64,000 nt of DNA from an uncultured Lachnospiraceae bacterium. GTDB taxonomy: Bacteria > Bacillota > Clostridia > Lachnospirales > Lachnospiraceae. Made by a program: the position numbers and the translations under genes. The stretch is taken from the NCBI GenBank assembly GCA_900542015.1, contig UQLY01000004.1:157739-221738 (forward strand), in the 5' to 3' direction. Of the stretch, positions 61,415 through 64,000 are shown in pieces (within the stretch, counting starts at the first letter, position 1; the number at the start of each line of letters is the position of its first letter). The notes under the pieces are model-generated. The model had not been told where the DNA came from. It was given only the letters and a program-made list of their open reading frames with translations, and did not search any database.

Positions 61415-62887
61415 ATGAAAACGAAGCATTCGATCAAAACTCAGTTGCTGTTGGTGGTTCTGACCATTGTTACCGGGACGATTCTGTTGTGCTGGATTTT
61501 AAATAACGGTTTCCTCGGAAAATACTATCTGCAGAACAAGCAGCTTGTATTGAAAAAAGCATATCAGAATATCAACGAAGCCACCAGTAACGGAAGTATT
61601 CAAAGTGAAGAAGTGGAAAATGAGCTGCAAAGGCTTTGCGGCATTTATAATATCAGTGTTATCGTCATTGATGTGGATAATAAACTGGTCCAGTCCGCCG
61701 GGACGGATTATAAGATTATGATGAAATATCTGCTGGACCGCGTCTTTGTGGAAAACAGCGGAAATTATGAGCTGATCGAGCAAAACGACAGCTATATTAT
61801 GGAAATTGCCCACGAAGCCGTAAGCGATATGACTTACATTGAAATGTGGGGGACGTTGGATAACGGCAATCTTTTCATGACTAGATCCGTAATGGAAAGC
61901 ATCCATGAAAGCGTCCGGATATCCAATCGTTTCCTTGCCTATGCGGCGGTGACGGCTCTTTTGATCGGGGGCGTGGTGGTTGTAATCATTACCAAACATT
62001 TTACGACGCCCATTGTGTCCCTGACAAATATTTCTAAGCGGATGGCGGATCTGGATTTTGAAGCGCGTTATACGGGAAAAGAAAAAAATGAAATCGGCGT
62101 TTTGGGAGAGCACATGAACCAGCTTTCTGAGAAGCTGGAGAGCACCATTTCCGAGTTAAAAACGGCAAACAACGAGCTGATGAAGGATATTGAGCAGAAG
62201 GAGCAGCTTGATGAAATGCGTAAGGAGTTTATCTCCAACGTTTCCCATGAGCTGAAAACGCCCCTTGCCCTGATTATGGGGTATGCGGAAGGGCTGAAGG
62301 AAGAAATCAATCAGGATTCGGAGAGCAGAGAGTTTTATTGCGACGTCATTATAGATGAAGCCAATAAAATGAATACGATGGTCAAAAAGCTGTTGACGTT
62401 AAATCAGTTGGAATCCGGAAACGAAGTCGTTACGATGGAGCGGTTTGATATCCGGGAGCTGATTGCCAATTATCTTTCGTCCGCGGATATTTTGATTCAG
62501 CAAAGCGGGGCGGTTGTCAATTTTGCGGAAACGGAACCCTGTTATGTATGGGGGGACGAATTTAAGGTAGAGGAAGTGTTTATGAATTATTTTTCCAACG
62601 CCTTAAATTACGTAAAAAATGAAAAGCGGATTGAGATTTCGTTTGAAAGAAAAGAGGACGTAGTGCGCGTTTGCGTATTCAATACCGGAGATTCAATACC
62701 GGAAGATTCTCTGGCTCATTTATATGAAAAGTTTTATAAGGTGGACAAGGCAAGAACCAGAGAATACGGCGGCAGCGGCGTAGGACTTTCCATTGTAAAA
62801 GCCATTATGGATTCCATGCACCAGCAGTACGGCGTTAGCAACAGGGAGGACGGCGTGGAATTTTGGTTTGAATTGGCAGTTAAATAG
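61415..62887 (+). CDS. Two-component sensor histidine kinase
   Basis: Two membrane helices (residues about 10-30 and 170-192) enclose an outer sensor of about 140 residues. A HAMP domain follows, then HisKA with the phospho-His in FISNVSHELKTPLALIMGY, and HATPase_c with NYFSNALNYVKN (N box), VFNTGDSIPED (G1) and GGSGVGLSIVKAI (G2). It is the likely partner of the response regulator at 58209. It is followed after 38 bp by a lipoprotein gene, which may belong to the same unit. Confidence 0.93.
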   Translation: MKTKHSIKTQLLLVVLTIVTGTILLCWILNNGFLGKYYLQNKQLVLKKAYQNINEATSNGSIQSEEVENELQRLCGIYNISVIVIDVDNKLVQSAGTDYKIMMKYLLDRVFVENSGNYELIEQNDSYIMEIAHEAVSDMTYIEMWGTLDNGNLFMTRSVMESIHESVRISNRFLAYAAVTALLIGGVVVVIITKHFTTPIVSLTNISKRMADLDFEARYTGKEKNEIGVLGEHMNQLSEKLESTISELKTANNELMKDIEQKEQLDEMRKEFISNVSHELKTPLALIMGYAEGLKEEINQDSESREFYCDVIIDEANKMNTMVKKLLTLNQLESGNEVVTMERFDIRELIANYLSSADILIQQSGAVVNFAETEPCYVWGDEFKVEEVFMNYFSNALNYVKNEKRIEISFERKEDVVRVCVFNTGDSIPEDSLAHLYEKFYKVDKARTREYGGSGVGLSIVKAIMDSMHQQYGVSNREDGVEFWFELAVK

Positions 62888-62925
62888 TGATAGAATACAA
62901 ATAACAGTCCGGGGAGGGACGATAC

Positions 62926-63675
62926 ATGAAGAAAAAATTGTTTTCTATTATATTGATGGGCTGTCTGATGCTCGCGGCTACGGGATGTACTAACGCGATT
63001 CCCGATATGACGGATGAACAGATGACGATGGTAACGGAATATGCGGCGGGTTTGCTGTTAAAATATGATGCGGATTACGAACCGATGCTTTTAAACGACG
63101 AAAGGCTGGCTCAGGAAGAAGAAATGCAGCGTCGTGTTGCCGAGGAAGCGAAACAGCGCACGGATGCGGAGGCGGAAAAGGAAGCCGCAGAGCAGGAAAA
63201 TGCAGACCGGGAAAACGGCGGGAACGGAGAAAGTGCGGAGAGCGCTGAACGGACGGACCCGGCGGAATTTTTGGAATTGAGCGGAATTACCGTTTCCTGT
63301 AACGGCGTGGAATTTTATGATTCCTATCCGGACAGCGGCGACGATCTGTTTTTTGCCGTGAATGCTTCCGAAGGCTGCAAACTTGCCGTGATCCGTCTTA
63401 CAATGACCAACAACAATGCCGAGGCGTGCGATGTGGATATTTTAAACAAAAACGTCCGGTTTAAGGCGTCTTTTAACGGCGGGGAATATCATAATACCAT
63501 GGTAACCATGCTGGAGAATGATTTTTCCGTCTATGCGGGGACACTGGCGCCGGGAGAGGCGGCGGATACGATTTTGATGGTGGATTTAAAGGCGGAAGAG
63601 TGTAATCCGGTCGAGAGCCTGAACTTGTATATCAAGTACCAGGGGAAGAATATAAAAACGGCTGTGTATCCTTAA
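62926..63675 (+). CDS. Lipoprotein with DUF5067/DUF4352-like C-terminal domain
   Basis: A lipobox (LMLAATGC) directs lipid attachment. Residues about 60-105 are a Glu/Ala-rich, probably helical linker (EEEMQRRVAEEAKQRTDAEA). The last 130 residues form a beta-rich domain (AVIRLTMTNNNAEACDVDI, VYAGTLAPGEAADTILMV) like the immunoglobulin-like DUF4352/DUF5067 lipoproteins of Clostridia. Placed next to the sensor kinase, it could be an extracellular accessory sensor, but this is only positional evidence. Confidence 0.75.
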   Translation: MKKKLFSIILMGCLMLAATGCTNAIPDMTDEQMTMVTEYAAGLLLKYDADYEPMLLNDERLAQEEEMQRRVAEEAKQRTDAEAEKEAAEQENADRENGGNGESAESAERTDPAEFLELSGITVSCNGVEFYDSYPDSGDDLFFAVNASEGCKLAVIRLTMTNNNAEACDVDILNKNVRFKASFNGGEYHNTMVTMLENDFSVYAGTLAPGEAADTILMVDLKAEECNPVESLNLYIKYQGKNIKTAVYP

Positions 63676-63752
63676 CATGACCGGCACGTTTTGACAAAAT
63701 TGTCCTATTTTGTATTTTTATGGGAACAATTGCAAAAAAGGAGTTTTTATTG

Positions 63753-63781
63753 TTGACACTTTGAGAAGATAATGATATATT
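63753..63781 (+). promoter_or_regulatory. Consensus sigma-A promoter directly before a terminator hairpin
   Basis: TTGACA (63753-63758) and TATATT (63776-63781) are 17 bp apart. Transcription would start near 63788, inside the left arm of the following hairpin. A weaker TTGACA-16-TATTTT pair lies upstream at 63691-63718. No coding region follows within 200 bp. Confidence 0.65.
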
Positions 63782-63782
63782 G

Positions 63783-63839
63783 ATATCCGTTGCGGGGCAA
63801 AAGAAAGTCCTTAAGAAGTCCCTGCAGCGGATATTTTTT
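63783..63839 (+). terminator. Strong intrinsic terminator hairpin
   Basis: ATATCCGTTGCGGGG (63783-63797) pairs with CCCTGCAGCGGATAT (63820-63834), with one bulge and one G-T pair, followed by six T. It can end transcription of the lipoprotein gene and of any short RNA from the promoter just before it. Confidence 0.8.
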
Positions 63840-63919
63840 ATCCTGTTTTTTTCTCCGCAAAGGCTGAATGTCAAAAAGCGGGAAGCAAAAAAACAGAAAT
63901 AAAAAATTAAAAAAAGTGC

Positions 63920-63948
63920 TTGACGTAATCGAGATGATGTGCTAATAT
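63920..63948 (+). promoter_or_regulatory. Strong sigma-A promoter reading out of the window
   Basis: TTGACG (63920-63925) and TAATAT (63943-63948) are 17 bp apart behind an A/T-rich upstream tract that could act as an UP element. The sequence after it shows no reading frame up to the edge. Such promoters often drive rRNA or tRNA operons, but the gene itself is outside the window. The rest of 63676-64000 holds no gene. Confidence 0.65.
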
Positions 63949-64000
63949 ATCACTGTTGCGCGTCGGAAGACAAGCACAAAGGACCTTGACAAATAAACAG

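Noticed and set aside
1..64000. Search for tRNA and rRNA genes
   Set aside because: No cloverleaf with a TTCGA-type arm and no rRNA-like sequence was found by eye; only a promoter suggests one beyond the right edge.

Overview
The window is a chromosomal segment of a spore-forming, anaerobic, low-to-moderate GC Firmicute, most likely a member of Lachnospiraceae (Clostridia). The evidence is the spore genes (spoIVA and a spoVAF-like germination gene), the class III anaerobic ribonucleotide reductase (nrdD/nrdG), and the clostridial gene orders pyrH-frr-uppS-cdsA-dxr-rseP, rplS-lepB-rbgA-lepB-rnhB-ylqG-ylqH and DUF512-der-plsY-gpsA. This is inferred from gene content alone; there is no rRNA in the window.

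Layout. Positions 1-2.1 kb are clearly more AT-rich than the rest and look like accessory DNA: the tail of one gene, a small ribbon-helix-helix regulator, and a zinc-ribbon membrane protein gene broken by an in-frame stop. At 2.3-11.1 kb lie a C39-like peptidase, a divergent module (2-hydroxyacid dehydrogenase and AEC permease against a LysR regulator), an EAL protein, a chemotaxis receptor and a polysaccharide deacetylase. At 11.1-26.7 kb is a long run of co-directional housekeeping genes: bactofilin, nucleotide and isoprenoid/lipid precursor synthesis, site-2 protease, L19, signal peptidases, ribosome assembly GTPase, RNase HII, a stand-alone FlhB C-terminal protein, ABC-F, TraX, YraN and PgeF. 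At 27-33 kb a PRPP synthetase opposes DUF512-der-plsY-gpsA. At 33-45 kb are an Rpn-type nuclease gene, metF, a MoxR/VWA pair, spoIVA, nucleoside salvage genes (punA, cdd, an mtaD-like deaminase), a membrane-anchored MutS-like ATPase and rnhA. At 45-54 kb are a WYL regulator, an aminotransferase, nrdD-nrdG-dut and a spoVAF-like gene. At 54-64 kb is an envelope and signalling region: a GH25-GH3 fused wall hydrolase, lipoproteins, and a response regulator and sensor kinase separated by an OPT transporter and a PqqD-like protein.

The most unusual signal is non-coding. A structured repeat with the core GATCAAAGGAAACC ... GTTTCCGTGATC occurs four times (26787-26926, 33960-34027, 44455-44552, 57191-57362). 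The outer stems have different sequences in each copy but keep pairing, and two copies share an internal hairpin with a compensatory base-pair change. I do not recognise it as a named family. Three genes (the Rpn gene, punA and the spoVAF-like gene) have Shine-Dalgarno sequences buried in hairpins. Near the right end a consensus promoter runs directly into a terminator hairpin, and a second strong promoter points out of the window.

Where a nearby Shine-Dalgarno sequence favoured an internal start over the longest reading frame, the internal start is given. All promoter, operator and RNA-structure calls were made by eye and were not computed.
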